Part shown: positions 7,978 through 16,416 of the stretch, in pieces
How the letters are laid out: every line of letters begins with the position of its first letter
Position numbering within the stretch: the stretch's first letter is position 1
Assembly: GCF_021545845.1 (NCBI RefSeq)
Contig: NZ_CP088923.1
Coordinates: 3,286,001 to 3,350,000, forward strand
DNA from: Rhodanobacter thiooxydans
GTDB taxonomy: Bacteria > Pseudomonadota > Gammaproteobacteria > Xanthomonadales > Rhodanobacteraceae
DNA length: 64,000 nucleotides
Direction of reading: 5' to 3'
Notes under the pieces: generated by a model
What the model was told of the DNA's origin: nothing
Databases searched by the model: none
What the model saw: only the letters and a program-made list of their open reading frames with translations
Translations under genes and position numbers: made by a program

Positions 7978-9685
7978 CTTCGCTCACCCAGTTCCTCACC
8001 ACTTGCGCCACCTGCTTGGAGTTTTCGCCAACCATCCGCCTGGCCTGGCCGACACGCTGCTCGTACGAAAGCGTCGGCATGGCGCCGCCGAGCCGGGCCG
8101 GTTCGTTGGCCGCCAGCTCGTCGTCGACGCGCACCGAGATCTGCGGCATCGGCGAGGGCATCGCGCGGGTCGCCGTCTCGCCGCGCAGCAAGCCCTTCAG
8201 CAGCGGACGCAGCAGGCCGAACGCCACCAGCAGCGCGATCAGCACGCCGGCGCCCTGCTTGAGCAGGTCCAGCACCCCGGGCCGGCCCCACAGCGGGGTC
8301 TCGGGCAAGGCATCGACCGCCGGGCCGCGCTGGAATGCCTGGTTGACCACGCTGACGCTGTCGCCGCGGGCGGCGTCGAAGCCCACCGCGTTCTTGGTCA
8401 GCTCGGTCAGGTGCTGCAGTTCCTGCGCGCTGAACGGCACGCTCTTGGGCGCTGCCGCCGCATCGCCAGCGGGATCATCCGGATTGTCCGCTTTGCCGGC
8501 AGCGGCCAGCTTGTCGTCCAGCGCTACCGCTACGGTCAGCCGGGCCAGCCGTCCCGCCGGGTCGCTGACATGGCTGATGGTGCGATCCAGCTCGTAGTTG
8601 CGGGTGGCGCTGCCGGAGCTCTCGCCCGGGCTGGCGGTCGCGGCCGTGGCGGTGGCGGCAGCGGAGGCCTTGCCGGCGTCGGGCTTCGCCGCGGTGGGTT
8701 GCGCAACCATCACCGGCGGCTGGTTGCTGAGCGCGCCGGGCACGCCGCCCGCGGCGGCAGCGCCTGCCCCGCGCTGCTCGCTGCTGGTCTGCTCGCTGCG
8801 CAGCGCCGGGTGGTCGTGGCCGAAGGTCTCGGTGGCTTTCTCGGTGCGGCTGAAGTCCAGGTCCGCATGCACCTGCGCATGCACCCGGCCGGGACCGACC
8901 AGCGGCGTCAACAGTTCCTCGATGCGCTGGGCGTAGGTGTTCTCGATCCGCGTAGCGATGCGCAGGCGGTTGTCGCCCACCGCGCCCGGGCTTTCCGGGT
9001 CGGCGGTGAGCAGCTGGCCCTGCTGGTCGATCACGGAAACCTGGCGCGCTTCCAGGTTCGGCACGCTGGCCGCCACCAGGTGCACGATCGCCGCCACCTG
9101 GCCGGCATCGAGCTGGCGGCCGGGGTACAACGTGACCAGCACCGAGGCGCTGGCTTCGCGGCTGTCGCGGATGAACGCGGAAGGCTTCGGCAAGGCCAGA
9201 TGCACGCGTGCGGCGCGCACCGATTGCAGCCCGCCGATGGTGGTGCCCAGATCCGCCTCCAGCAGTTGCTGGTAGCGGGTGCGCTCGGCCAGATCGCTCA
9301 TGCCGAACGGCGAATCGGCGGCCGGCAGCGTGCTGCTGCTGGCGCTGCCCTGCGGCAAGCCCTTCGCCGCCAGCTTCAGCCGCAGTGCCGCCAGGTCGGC
9401 CGCCGGCGCCATGATCGACGAGCCGTCGCTGCTCAACCGGTAGGGCGTGTTGTTCGCCTGCAACTCCTGGGTGATCGCCGAAGCGTCCTTCTGCTCCAGG
9501 CCGGCGTACAGCAAACCGTAGTTCGGGCCGCGCGACCACAGCACCACCGCCACGCCCAGCGCCACCGCCGCGGCCACCGCCACCAGCAGCACCAGCTGCC
9601 GCGTCGCCGGGTTGCGGGCGATCTGCTTGAAGGGGTCCAGGCGCGTACCGTTGTTGGCGGTGGTCGCGACGGCGTTGTCGGCCAT
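7967..9685 (-). CDS. fliF: FliF, MS-ring protein
   Basis: FliF forms the membrane MS-ring on which the motor and export gate assemble. The 572 residues have two membrane segments, at about residues 27 to 45 and 445 to 465 ('LLKQGAGVLIALLVAFGLL'), flanking a large periplasmic part with YscJ/FliF ring-building motifs ('NYGLLYAGLEQKDASAI'). The C-terminal tail that binds FliG is present. The start lies 47 nt after fliE. Confidence 0.96.
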   Translation of the reverse strand: MADNAVATTANNGTRLDPFKQIARNPATRQLVLLVAVAAAVALGVAVVLWSRGPNYGLLYAGLEQKDASAITQELQANNTPYRLSSDGSSIMAPAADLAALRLKLAAKGLPQGSASSSTLPAADSPFGMSDLAERTRYQQLLEADLGTTIGGLQSVRAARVHLALPKPSAFIRDSREASASVLVTLYPGRQLDAGQVAAIVHLVAASVPNLEARQVSVIDQQGQLLTADPESPGAVGDNRLRIATRIENTYAQRIEELLTPLVGPGRVHAQVHADLDFSRTEKATETFGHDHPALRSEQTSSEQRGAGAAAAGGVPGALSNQPPVMVAQPTAAKPDAGKASAAATATAATASPGESSGSATRNYELDRTISHVSDPAGRLARLTVAVALDDKLAAAGKADNPDDPAGDAAAAPKSVPFSAQELQHLTELTKNAVGFDAARGDSVSVVNQAFQRGPAVDALPETPLWGRPGVLDLLKQGAGVLIALLVAFGLLRPLLKGLLRGETATRAMPSPMPQISVRVDDELAANEPARLGGAMPTLSYEQRVGQARRMVGENSKQVAQVVRNWVSEDGN

Positions 9686-9732
9686 GCTGCTGCTCTTCGG
9701 CTAGGGGATGGAAGCGGATCGACGCGAACGCG

Positions 9733-10059
9733 TCAGACCGGCATGTTCATGATTTCCTTGTAGGCATCGACCAGCTTGTTGCGCACCTCGACCACGGTGC
9801 GCAGCGAGAGGTCGGCCTTCTGCATCGCGATCATGGTGCGGCCAAGGTCCGCGCCCGGGTCGCCACGCTCGAAACTCGCCGCCATGCGATCGGCTTCCAT
9901 CTGGTTGCGGCCCACGGCGGACAGCGACTGCCTGAACACGTCGGAGAAATCTGCCTGCCCGGCGACAGCCGCCGGCTTGAACGCCGTTTCCGGCGCACGT
10001 ACCTGCGCGCTCATCTGGCGCATCTGGGACAGCAGGTTGTTGACGTCGATGGTGCTCAT
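9733..10059 (-). CDS. fliE: FliE, MS-ring/rod junction protein
   Basis: FliE connects the MS-ring to the proximal rod and is one of the first substrates exported. The 108 residues are helical and end with the conserved 'DLSLRTVVEVRNKLVDAYKE' region. It is the first gene of fliEFGHIJK. A clear sigma-54 promoter lies about 60 to 70 nt upstream at 10117-10131. Confidence 0.94.
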   Translation of the reverse strand: MSTIDVNNLLSQMRQMSAQVRAPETAFKPAAVAGQADFSDVFRQSLSAVGRNQMEADRMAASFERGDPGADLGRTMIAMQKADLSLRTVVEVRNKLVDAYKEIMNMPV

Positions 10060-10116
10060 CGCGATGCGTCCTCATGACGGATTCCCGACGCGTGACGGGA
10101 TTTCGAGTGAGTGATT

Positions 10117-10131
10117 GCACGAGGCGTGCCA
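10117..10131 (-). promoter_or_regulatory. Sigma-54 promoter for the fliE operon
   Basis: The minus strand reads TGGCACG-CCTC-GTGC followed by AA, with GG and GC exactly 10 nt apart. Transcription would start near 10105, about 45 nt before fliE. FleQ, encoded immediately upstream on the same strand, is the likely activator. Confidence 0.88.
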
Positions 10132-10138
10132 GCTGTTG

Positions 10139-10238
10139 CCGGGATTCGGGATTCGGGATTGGGGATTCGCAAAAGCTAACGGCATCGCCCGCGAGCGGGC
10201 TCCTACGAATCCCGAATTTCGAATCCCGAATCCCGGCT
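10139..10238. repeat. Inverted heptad arrays around a single GTAG REP unit
   Basis: Heptads CGGGATT on one side (10140-10172) face AATCCCG heptads (10207-10237). A REP-type unit between them (10183-10206) ends GCGGGCTCCTAC. The whole block can fold as one long imperfect hairpin. It occupies the fleQ-fliE gap, directly upstream of the fliE promoter, and might also terminate the fleQ transcript, although no T-run is present. Confidence 0.8.
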
Positions 10239-10240
10239 TC

Positions 10241-11665
10241 TCAAGCCGCCAGGCTGTTCTGCAAGCCGTACTTGCGCAGCTTTTCCACCAGGGTGGTGCG
10301 CTGCATGTGCAGCAGGCGCGCGGCATGCGCCACCACGCCGCCAGTGGCATCGAGCGCCTGGCGGATCAGTCCCACCTCGATGTCGGCCAGATGGTCCTTC
10401 AGGTCCAGGCCCTGCTCCGGCAGCGTGCGCAGCGTCTCGGCCACCGGCTGCACGGCGGCTTCGCTCGGCGGCAGCTCGTCTTCCATCAGCGCCAGCAACG
10501 CCGCGCCGTGCACCTCGTCGACGGCCTGCTGACCGCGGTACTTCGTCGGCAGGTCGCTGCTGCGCACCTCGCCGTGCGGGAACAGGATGGCCATGCGCTC
10601 GACCAGGTTGGAAAGCTCGCGCACGTTACCCGGCCAGGCATGCGCGCACAACGACTGCATCGCGCTGGCGCTGAAGCGCACCACGCCCAGCCCGCGGCGG
10701 GCGAGGCGCTGGTTGAACTCGGCGATCAGCACCGGCAGGTCGTCCAGCCGTTCACGCAGCGACGGCAGTTCGAGCGGGAACACGCTGAGCCGGTAGAACA
10801 GGTCCTCGCGGAAGCGGTCGCTGGCGATCGACTCCTCCAGGTTGCGGTGGGTGGCGGCGACGATGCGCACGTCGCAACGCAGGGTCTTGCTGCCGCCCAC
10901 CCGCTCATAGGCGCGCTCCTGCAGCACGCGCAGCAGCTTCACCTGCATCGGCAGGCTCATGTCGCCGACCTCGTCGAGGAACAGCGTGCCGCCTTCGGCC
11001 ATCTCGAAGCGGCCCTTGCGCGCGCTGATCGCGCCGGTGAAGGAGCCCTTTTCGTGGCCGAACAGCTCGCTCTCCAGCAGCTCCGCCGGGATCGCCCCGC
11101 AGTTGATCGCCACGAACGGCTTGTCGCGGCGCGGCGAATGCGCGTGGATCGCCCGCGCCACCATCTCCTTGCCGGTGCCCGACTCGCCCAGCACCAGCAC
11201 GGTGGAATCGAACGGTGCAACCTGGCGGATCAACGCATTGACGCGCAGCATCGGCGCCGCGTTGCCGACGAAGCGCAGCGCGCCGGACTGGCCGCCGAGC
11301 AGGCGCGCATAGATGTTGCGCATGGCTTCGGCCATCTTCTCGTAACGCAGGGGAAACTCCAGCGTGGCCATGCGCGTGGCAAACGTCGACGACGCCGCGC
11401 CGAAGCGATCGAGCCAGGGCGAATCGGCCGCCAGCAGCACCGGCACGTGCGACGCGGCGGCGCCCAGCAGGGCGAACTGGCGCTCGGCCTCGGCGGCGTC
11501 GGCGACGCTGCCGACGTAAACCGCGCGCCAGGCATGGGTGGCTTCGTCCACCGCGGCACAGGCGGCGCCGTGCTGCGGCCGGTAGCCCAGGAAGTGAAGG
11601 GCCGAGAGTACGGAGTCCACACGCGTCTCGTCGGATTCGATGACCAGGAAGTCGAATTTCTGCAC
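10241..11665 (-). CDS. fleQ: FleQ-type sigma-54-dependent flagellar master regulator
   Basis: This is an enhancer-binding protein that activates sigma-54 flagellar promoters. The 474 residues comprise an atypical FleQ N-terminal domain (about 1 to 115, no phosphoacceptor pocket recognised), an AAA+ domain and a C-terminal Fis-type helix-turn-helix ('VVAHAARLLHMQRTTLVEKL'). Walker A GESGTGKE is at about 160 to 167 and Walker B FLDEVGD at about 229 to 235. The sigma-54-contacting loop reads GSFTGA (207 to 212) instead of the usual GAFTGA. FleQ homologues bind c-di-GMP in their AAA+ domain. The start is GTG at 11665 behind AAGGAG. It probably drives the fliL, fliE, flgB and chemoreceptor promoters. 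Confidence 0.92.
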   Translation of the reverse strand: MQKFDFLVIESDETRVDSVLSALHFLGYRPQHGAACAAVDEATHAWRAVYVGSVADAAEAERQFALLGAAASHVPVLLAADSPWLDRFGAASSTFATRMATLEFPLRYEKMAEAMRNIYARLLGGQSGALRFVGNAAPMLRVNALIRQVAPFDSTVLVLGESGTGKEMVARAIHAHSPRRDKPFVAINCGAIPAELLESELFGHEKGSFTGAISARKGRFEMAEGGTLFLDEVGDMSLPMQVKLLRVLQERAYERVGGSKTLRCDVRIVAATHRNLEESIASDRFREDLFYRLSVFPLELPSLRERLDDLPVLIAEFNQRLARRGLGVVRFSASAMQSLCAHAWPGNVRELSNLVERMAILFPHGEVRSSDLPTKYRGQQAVDEVHGAALLALMEDELPPSEAAVQPVAETLRTLPEQGLDLKDHLADIEVGLIRQALDATGGVVAHAARLLHMQRTTLVEKLRKYGLQNSLAA

Positions 11666-12015
11666 CGCTTTCTCTCCTTACCACACTGCTCGTTTTGGCG
11701 GCCCCATGCTTCCGTCGGGAACGCCTTCTCATCGCTGCCGGGTTTCCATTGCCGGCGTGATGAACCAAGAGCAATTAGGAGGCCAACTTTCCGACCATTG
11801 CGTCGGTAAAACGTCGCGCGTCGGAAAAACCGACACCGACGCATCGGCAAACACGTCCGGTCGTGTTTCCTAACTGCATGAAACATGAACGATTTGCGCG
11901 ACATCCCGGGCATGGCCTGGCGCACATGCCAAGTGTGAGCGGCGTCATGGGAAGCGCCGGCGGAATTCCACAATTGCGAACTGCATCACATACTGTGCGT
12001 CGGCCGGATCACTGC
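11666..12015. other. Gene-free region upstream of fleQ
   Basis: This 350-nt stretch precedes fleQ on the minus strand and holds no convincing gene. A direct repeat CGTCGG(T/A)AAAAC occurs at 11801-11812 and 11819-11830, followed by further GTCGG/CCGAC inverted units up to about 11850. This is a plausible operator zone for fleQ expression. No clear sigma-54 or sigma-28 site was seen, consistent with housekeeping-sigma control of the master regulator. Confidence 0.5.
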
Positions 12016-12615
12016 TTACGCAACCGGCTGGCGCGCCCCTGCCACTTTGCGTCGGTGATGGCGGAAAACCAGACGCTCAATTGCGTCACCCAGTGCGTCG
12101 CCCAGCGGCGCAAAAGCCACGAACGTCCGGCCATCGTCGAATTGCCGCTGCACCTGCGCGGCGAGTTCCAGCGGCAGGCTGCGGCACAGGTCGAAACGGA
12201 TGCGCAGCAGCAGCCCGCCGGCGGTCGGCGCCAGGCCCGCGGGCAGCAGTGCGCCGATCGCGTTGAAGCGCAGCGGCTGCCGCGGCGGCAGCACGCTGGC
12301 GGGCACCAGCAAGTTGTTGACGATCTCCATCAGCACGCTGAGCTTGGCGTCCATGCGCAGCATTTCCTGCATCAGCGGGCTGTCGTCCTCGCCGCCGTCG
12401 GCGCGGCGCTCCTCCAGCGCGGCGATCGCCGCCAGCACGTTCGCGTTGCGCTCGGCCAACTGCTGCAGCAACGCCGGCGAGGGCGGCCAGGCCAGCGGCT
12501 CGCAATCGGCATGCAGGCTCTCCTCGCAGCTGACCCGCTGCTCGAAGTCGTCCCAGGCCGCCACTGCAGCGCTGGCCGACGAGGTATCGCCCGGGGGCGT
12601 GCTGTCTGAGGTCAT
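12016..12615 (-). CDS. PilZ-like flagellar-cluster protein
   Basis: A 199-residue soluble protein between the fliDST block and fleQ. Residues about 50 to 105 form a helical, probably coiled-coil region (LLQQLAERNANVLAAIAALE). Residues about 115 to 190 resemble a degenerate PilZ domain ('LRFNAIGALLPAGLAPTAGG' in place of the D/N-x-S-x-x-G strand). The RxxxR c-di-GMP-binding motif is not recognisable. A helix-plus-PilZ layout recalls the non-canonical tetrameric PilZ proteins of Xanthomonas. The ATG at 12615 is chosen because the longer frame upstream is low-quality Arg-rich sequence. The functional assignment is tentative. Confidence 0.6.
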   Translation of the reverse strand: MTSDSTPPGDTSSASAAVAAWDDFEQRVSCEESLHADCEPLAWPPSPALLQQLAERNANVLAAIAALEERRADGGEDDSPLMQEMLRMDAKLSVLMEIVNNLLVPASVLPPRQPLRFNAIGALLPAGLAPTAGGLLLRIRFDLCRSLPLELAAQVQRQFDDGRTFVAFAPLGDALGDAIERLVFRHHRRKVAGARQPVA

Positions 12616-12688
12616 GGCGTGGCTCCGCGACGCGTTGAGGCCGAAACCGCCACGTCGGCGGCGCCATTGGTCAGGGCCGGGCCGGTGG

Positions 12689-12967
12689 TCAGGGCCGGGT
12701 ATAGGCCGCGATCGCACGGGCGCGATCGGTTTCCTGCTGCCACTGCACGGCCGCCGAATCCCGCGCGCAGCCGACGATGGCCTGCAGCTGGCGATCGTAC
12801 GCCAGAATTTCGTCCAGCCGGGCCAGGCTGTCCGGGTCGGACGCATGCTGGCGCAGCAGCAACGGCTCGCGCTCGGCCTCCAGCTCGACCAGCCGCGACC
12901 ATTCCTGCGTCTGCGCGGCGGCCAGCATCGCGCGGGTCAGCCCGAGCGCGAGTTCGAGCACGCCCAT
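12689..12967 (-). CDS. fliT: FliT-like flagellar chaperone
   Basis: A 92-residue helical protein (MGVLELALGLTRAMLAAAQT...) beginning 2 nt after fliS. FliT is the export chaperone for the filament cap FliD and often follows fliS. Size, helical character with 'WSRLVELEAEREPLL', and position support this. The sequence is too divergent to be certain. It has no start in the usual long open frame because that frame runs on antisense to several genes; the ATG at 12967 is its real start. Confidence 0.7.
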   Translation of the reverse strand: MGVLELALGLTRAMLAAAQTQEWSRLVELEAEREPLLLRQHASDPDSLARLDEILAYDRQLQAIVGCARDSAAVQWQQETDRARAIAAYTRP

Positions 12968-12969
12968 GC

Positions 12970-13377
12970 TCACGCGCCGGCCGCCCGCTGGCTGGCCGCG
13001 GGAGCAATCTTCACCCAGCTGTCGCGGATCGGCTGCAGCAGGCTGCTGACCTCGTCGATCAGGCTGGCGTCGTCGCGCAGGTTCGCCTGCAGCAGGCGGC
13101 GGCTCATGTAGTCGTAGAGCGAATCCAGCCGGCCGACCAGCACCGGGTCCGCCTTGGGATCGAGGCTGCCGCGCAGCCCGCCGATGATCTCGATGCAACG
13201 TGAGATCGCCTCGCCCTTCGCCGCGACCTCGCCGCGCAGCATGTGCGCGCGGGCCTTCACCAGACGCTCCAGTGCGCCATCCATCAGCAGTGTGATCAGC
13301 CCGTGCGGATCGGCCGATTCCACTCCGCCGTGCGAGCGGACTTGCTGATAGGCGCCAGCACCGTAGCCGAATCCCAT
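12970..13377 (-). CDS. fliS: FliS, flagellin export chaperone
   Basis: FliS binds flagellin in the cytoplasm and prevents premature polymerisation. The 135 residues start MGFGYGAGAYQQVRSHGGVE, with the conserved Tyr near the N-terminus and 'DPHGLITLLMDGALERLVKA' in the helical bundle. It is preceded by AGAGGA and lies 12 nt after fliD. Confidence 0.94.
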   Translation of the reverse strand: MGFGYGAGAYQQVRSHGGVESADPHGLITLLMDGALERLVKARAHMLRGEVAAKGEAISRCIEIIGGLRGSLDPKADPVLVGRLDSLYDYMSRRLLQANLRDDASLIDEVSSLLQPIRDSWVKIAPAASQRAAGA

Positions 13378-13389
13378 GACCGTGTCCTC

Positions 13390-14787
13390 TTACTTCTTGC
13401 TGCTGTTGGTAAGCGCATCGAACTGCTGCTGCAGATAGGTGCTGGTGCTGTTGAGCTTGGACATCAGCGTGTCGAGCGCGCTGAACTGCGCCTGGTACAT
13501 CGCGGTGAGGCTGGCCATGCGGCTGTTCAGCGTGGTCTGCTGATTGGCCAGGTCGCTCAGCTGCCGGTTGATGCTGCTGGTGCGGCTGGCCAGCACGCCC
13601 TGGGTGCCGACCCAGCTGGTCAGCGGAGTATTCAGCTTCGCGGCGAAGCCGTTGGTGCCGCCGAACAGGCTGCCGACCTGCTTGCCGCCGTCGGATAGCG
13701 CGGTCGCCAGCTTGGCGCTGTCCAGGCGCAGGGTGCCGTCCACCTGCAGCGAGATGCCGATCGAGGACAGCGCGGCGCCGTTGGCGGTGCCGCCGATGAC
13801 GCTCGACAGGGTGTTGTTGATGCGGTTGAGCGTGGCGTCGCCGAGCAATGCGCCGGCAGTACCGCTGGTGGCGTCGTACTTGGTCAGGTTCTGGTAGATC
13901 CCGACGAAGCTGTTGTAGGTGTTGACCAGGTTGGTCAGCGCGCTGGTGGCCTTGCTGGTGTCGCTGGATACGCTCAGCGTGCTGCTGCCGGCCTTGACCA
14001 GGTTCAGGGTGAGGCCGTCGATGGCGGTGCTGACGGTGTTGCCGGCGCTGCTGGCGGCCAGCCCGTCGATGCTGTATTTGGCATCGGCGGCGGCGGTGAC
14101 CACGGTCAGTCCGTTGCCGCTGGTGGCCGCCGGGTTGTAGTTCAGTGCCGCCAGCTTGCCGTCGCCACCGCTGCTGCTGACCGAGAAGCCGTTGGCAGCG
14201 CCGGTGCGGGTACCGCTCAGCACCAGGTGCGCGCCGTCGGTGCCGGTGACGATGGTGGCGCTCACGCCGGGGTTGCTGCTGGCACCGTTGATCGCGTCGC
14301 GGATCGCCGCCAGCGAATTGTTGGTGCTGTCCAGGGTGAGGCTCATCGACTGGCTGCCCACCGCGATGGTCAGCGTGCCGGTACCGACCGCGGTGCTGCT
14401 GTTGGCGAATGCGCCGGACGAGGCCTTCAGCGCGGTGGCCAGCTGCGTCACGACGATGTTGTAGCTGCCGTTGACCGGAGTGCCGGTGGCACTGGCGCCG
14501 AGTACGGTGGTGTCGCTGCTGGCCACCGTGCGGGCGGTGAAGGCGCTGCCGTCGGTCAGTGTGGCCATCGCCGACTGCAGCGCGGAAAGTGCGGCGCTGA
14601 CCTGGCCCAGCGCCGAAAGCTGGGTGTTCGCCGTGTTGGTCTGGCTGGTGATCTGGTTCTGCTGCGGCGCCTTCTTGGCGGCGACCAGCTGGCTGACCAG
14701 GGTGGCTACGTCGAGCCCGGAACCCACGCCCAGCGAAGTCAGCAGACCGGTGGTTGGCGTACTGGTGGAGCCGACGGTGATCGCCAT
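13390..14787 (-). CDS. fliD: FliD, filament cap protein
   Basis: FliD forms the cap at the filament tip and directs flagellin folding. The 465 residues have the FliD_N domain ('SLGVGSGLDVATLVSQLVAA'), a variable centre, and FliD_C ('ASRTSSINRQLSDLANQQTT') with C-terminal heptads. A GAGG box precedes the ATG. A strong intrinsic terminator separates it from fliC, so fliD needs read-through or its own weak promoter; none was recognised in the 63-nt gap. Confidence 0.95.
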   Translation of the reverse strand: MAITVGSTSTPTTGLLTSLGVGSGLDVATLVSQLVAAKKAPQQNQITSQTNTANTQLSALGQVSAALSALQSAMATLTDGSAFTARTVASSDTTVLGASATGTPVNGSYNIVVTQLATALKASSGAFANSSTAVGTGTLTIAVGSQSMSLTLDSTNNSLAAIRDAINGASSNPGVSATIVTGTDGAHLVLSGTRTGAANGFSVSSSGGDGKLAALNYNPAATSGNGLTVVTAAADAKYSIDGLAASSAGNTVSTAIDGLTLNLVKAGSSTLSVSSDTSKATSALTNLVNTYNSFVGIYQNLTKYDATSGTAGALLGDATLNRINNTLSSVIGGTANGAALSSIGISLQVDGTLRLDSAKLATALSDGGKQVGSLFGGTNGFAAKLNTPLTSWVGTQGVLASRTSSINRQLSDLANQQTTLNSRMASLTAMYQAQFSALDTLMSKLNSTSTYLQQQFDALTNSSKK

Positions 14788-14801
14788 GTGCGGGGTTCCT
14801 C

Positions 14802-14841
14802 AAAAATGGATGGAGCGGCCGCGATGCATCGCGGCCGCTCC
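14802..14841 (-). terminator. Intrinsic terminator between fliC and fliD
   Basis: Positions 14812-14841 form a perfect 30-nt palindrome (GGAGCGGCCGCGATG and its reverse complement). In the transcribed minus strand it is followed by a five-T run (complement of 14802-14806). This is a classic rho-independent terminator directly after the fliC stop codon at 14851, expected for a very highly expressed gene. Confidence 0.9.
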
Positions 14842-14850
14842 GGTGGCAAC

Positions 14851-16293
14851 TTACTGCAGCAGCTTGAGTACGCTCTGGGTGGAAGCGTTGGCTTGCGCCA
14901 GCACCGAGACACCCGCCTGCTGCAAGATGTTCGCGCTGGACATGTTCGCGGTCTCCGCGGCGAAGTCGGCATCCTGGATCTGGCTGCGCGACGCGCTCAG
15001 GTTCTGCGAGATGGTCTGCAGGTTGGCGATGGTGGACTGGAAGCGGTTCTGCACCGCGCCCAGGTCGCTGCGCATCGAGCTGACCGTGCTCAACGCGGCG
15101 TCGATGCGGCTGATGGTGTCGTTGGCGGTGGTCACCGTCTTCACGTCGCTGCTGGCCAGATTGCCGCCGACGGCGATCGCGGTGGCACCCGCGCCGGCGA
15201 AGCCCAGGTTGCCCGCACCCGTGCCGGACTTGGCGCCGTTCACGGTCAGCGCCGCCTGCGAGTTCAGGTGCACCGCGTGGTTGGTGCTGTCGTAGTAGGC
15301 AGAGACGCCGGCGACGCCTTTGGCATTGATCGCATCGACCAGGCTCTGCGCACTGCTGTACGTGCCGGCCATGTCGGCCGCGGCACCGCCGCCCGCCGCC
15401 TGGATCGTCAGGTCGCCGGTAGCCAGGGTCAGGATGCCGCTGTTGGCCGGCGTCTGCGCCGCCACGCTGGTGGTGCTGAAATAGGTCGCCTGCTTGGTGC
15501 CGGCGATCGCCACTGCCGTCGCATTGGTATTGCTGATGGTGATCTGGTTGGTGGTGGAGTTGAAGGTCGCGGTGACGCCGGCACCGCCCGCGGTCTGGAT
15601 CGCGGCGGCGAACTGGGCACCGGTGTAGGTGCCGGCGGCCACGCCGGTGCCGCCGATGGTCAGGTCGCCCGCGGCGACGACGGTCGAGGCGCCCACGGCC
15701 AGGCTGGTCGCGGTGCCCGGCGTCGCCGCGCTGGCGGTGAACATCGCAGTCAGGTCGCCGGTCGCCGAGCTGGCCATCTGGCCGACCTGCTTGGCGCCCG
15801 CACCCTGGCTGAGGTTGACCGAGATCGTCTCGCCCACGTTGGCGCCGATCTGGAACGCGGCGCTGCCGAAGGTGCCGTCGAGCACGTGGCGGCCATTGAA
15901 AGTGGTCTGCTGCGAGATGCGGGTGATTTCCGACAGGCGCTGCTGCACTTCGGCGTCGAGCGCGGCGCGGTCGCTGTCGGAGTTGGTGGCGTTGGCCGAC
16001 TGCACCGCCAGGGTGCGGATGCGCTGCATGTTGTTGGTCACCTCGTTCAGCGCCGACTCGGTGGTCTGCGCCAGCGAGATGCCGTCGTTGGCGTTGCTGA
16101 CCGCCTGGTTGAGGCCGTTGATCTGGGTGGTGAAGCGGGTCGAGATGGCGAGGCCCGCGGCATCGTCCTTCGCGCTGTTGATGCGCATGCCCGAGGACAG
16201 ACGCATGATCGCGGTGGCGAGTTTGCTCTGCGACTTGGCCAGGTTGTTCTGGGCATTCAGCGAGCTGATGTTGGTGTTGACGCTCATGACCAT
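14851..16293 (-). CDS. fliC: FliC, flagellin
   Basis: The filament subunit, 480 residues. The conserved N-terminal D0/D1 region 'SSLNAQNNLAKSQSKLATAI' and 'SSGMRINSAKDDAAGLAIS' spans about residues 1 to 140. The C-terminal D1/D0 region spans about 395 to 480 ('ANILQQAGVSVLAQANAS'). The Ala/Thr/Gly-rich centre is surface-exposed and variable. The start ATG at 16293 has GGAG 8 nt upstream; a second ATG lies two codons further in. A sigma-28 promoter is at 16384-16410. It is the only flagellin in the window. Confidence 0.97.
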   Translation of the reverse strand: MVMSVNTNISSLNAQNNLAKSQSKLATAIMRLSSGMRINSAKDDAAGLAISTRFTTQINGLNQAVSNANDGISLAQTTESALNEVTNNMQRIRTLAVQSANATNSDSDRAALDAEVQQRLSEITRISQQTTFNGRHVLDGTFGSAAFQIGANVGETISVNLSQGAGAKQVGQMASSATGDLTAMFTASAATPGTATSLAVGASTVVAAGDLTIGGTGVAAGTYTGAQFAAAIQTAGGAGVTATFNSTTNQITISNTNATAVAIAGTKQATYFSTTSVAAQTPANSGILTLATGDLTIQAAGGGAAADMAGTYSSAQSLVDAINAKGVAGVSAYYDSTNHAVHLNSQAALTVNGAKSGTGAGNLGFAGAGATAIAVGGNLASSDVKTVTTANDTISRIDAALSTVSSMRSDLGAVQNRFQSTIANLQTISQNLSASRSQIQDADFAAETANMSSANILQQAGVSVLAQANASTQSVLKLLQ

Positions 16294-16383
16294 GGGAGTA
16301 TCTCCAGAAAGGGTCGTAGGTGCCGGTGGCCGGCGGTGGCAGCCAGCGGGGATTCCGATGGGAACACCGCCGCCTCAGTGACT

Positions 16384-16410
16384 GTTTCGACCCCCACCAT
16401 GGAAACTTGA
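16384..16410 (-). promoter_or_regulatory. Sigma-28 (FliA) promoter of fliC
   Basis: The minus strand shows TCAAGTTT, an 11-nt spacer, then GTCGAAAC, close to the consensus TAAAGTTT-N11-GCCGATAA. It lies about 90 nt upstream of the fliC start in the flgL-fliC gap. Confidence 0.85.
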
Positions 16411-16416
16411 GCCTTG

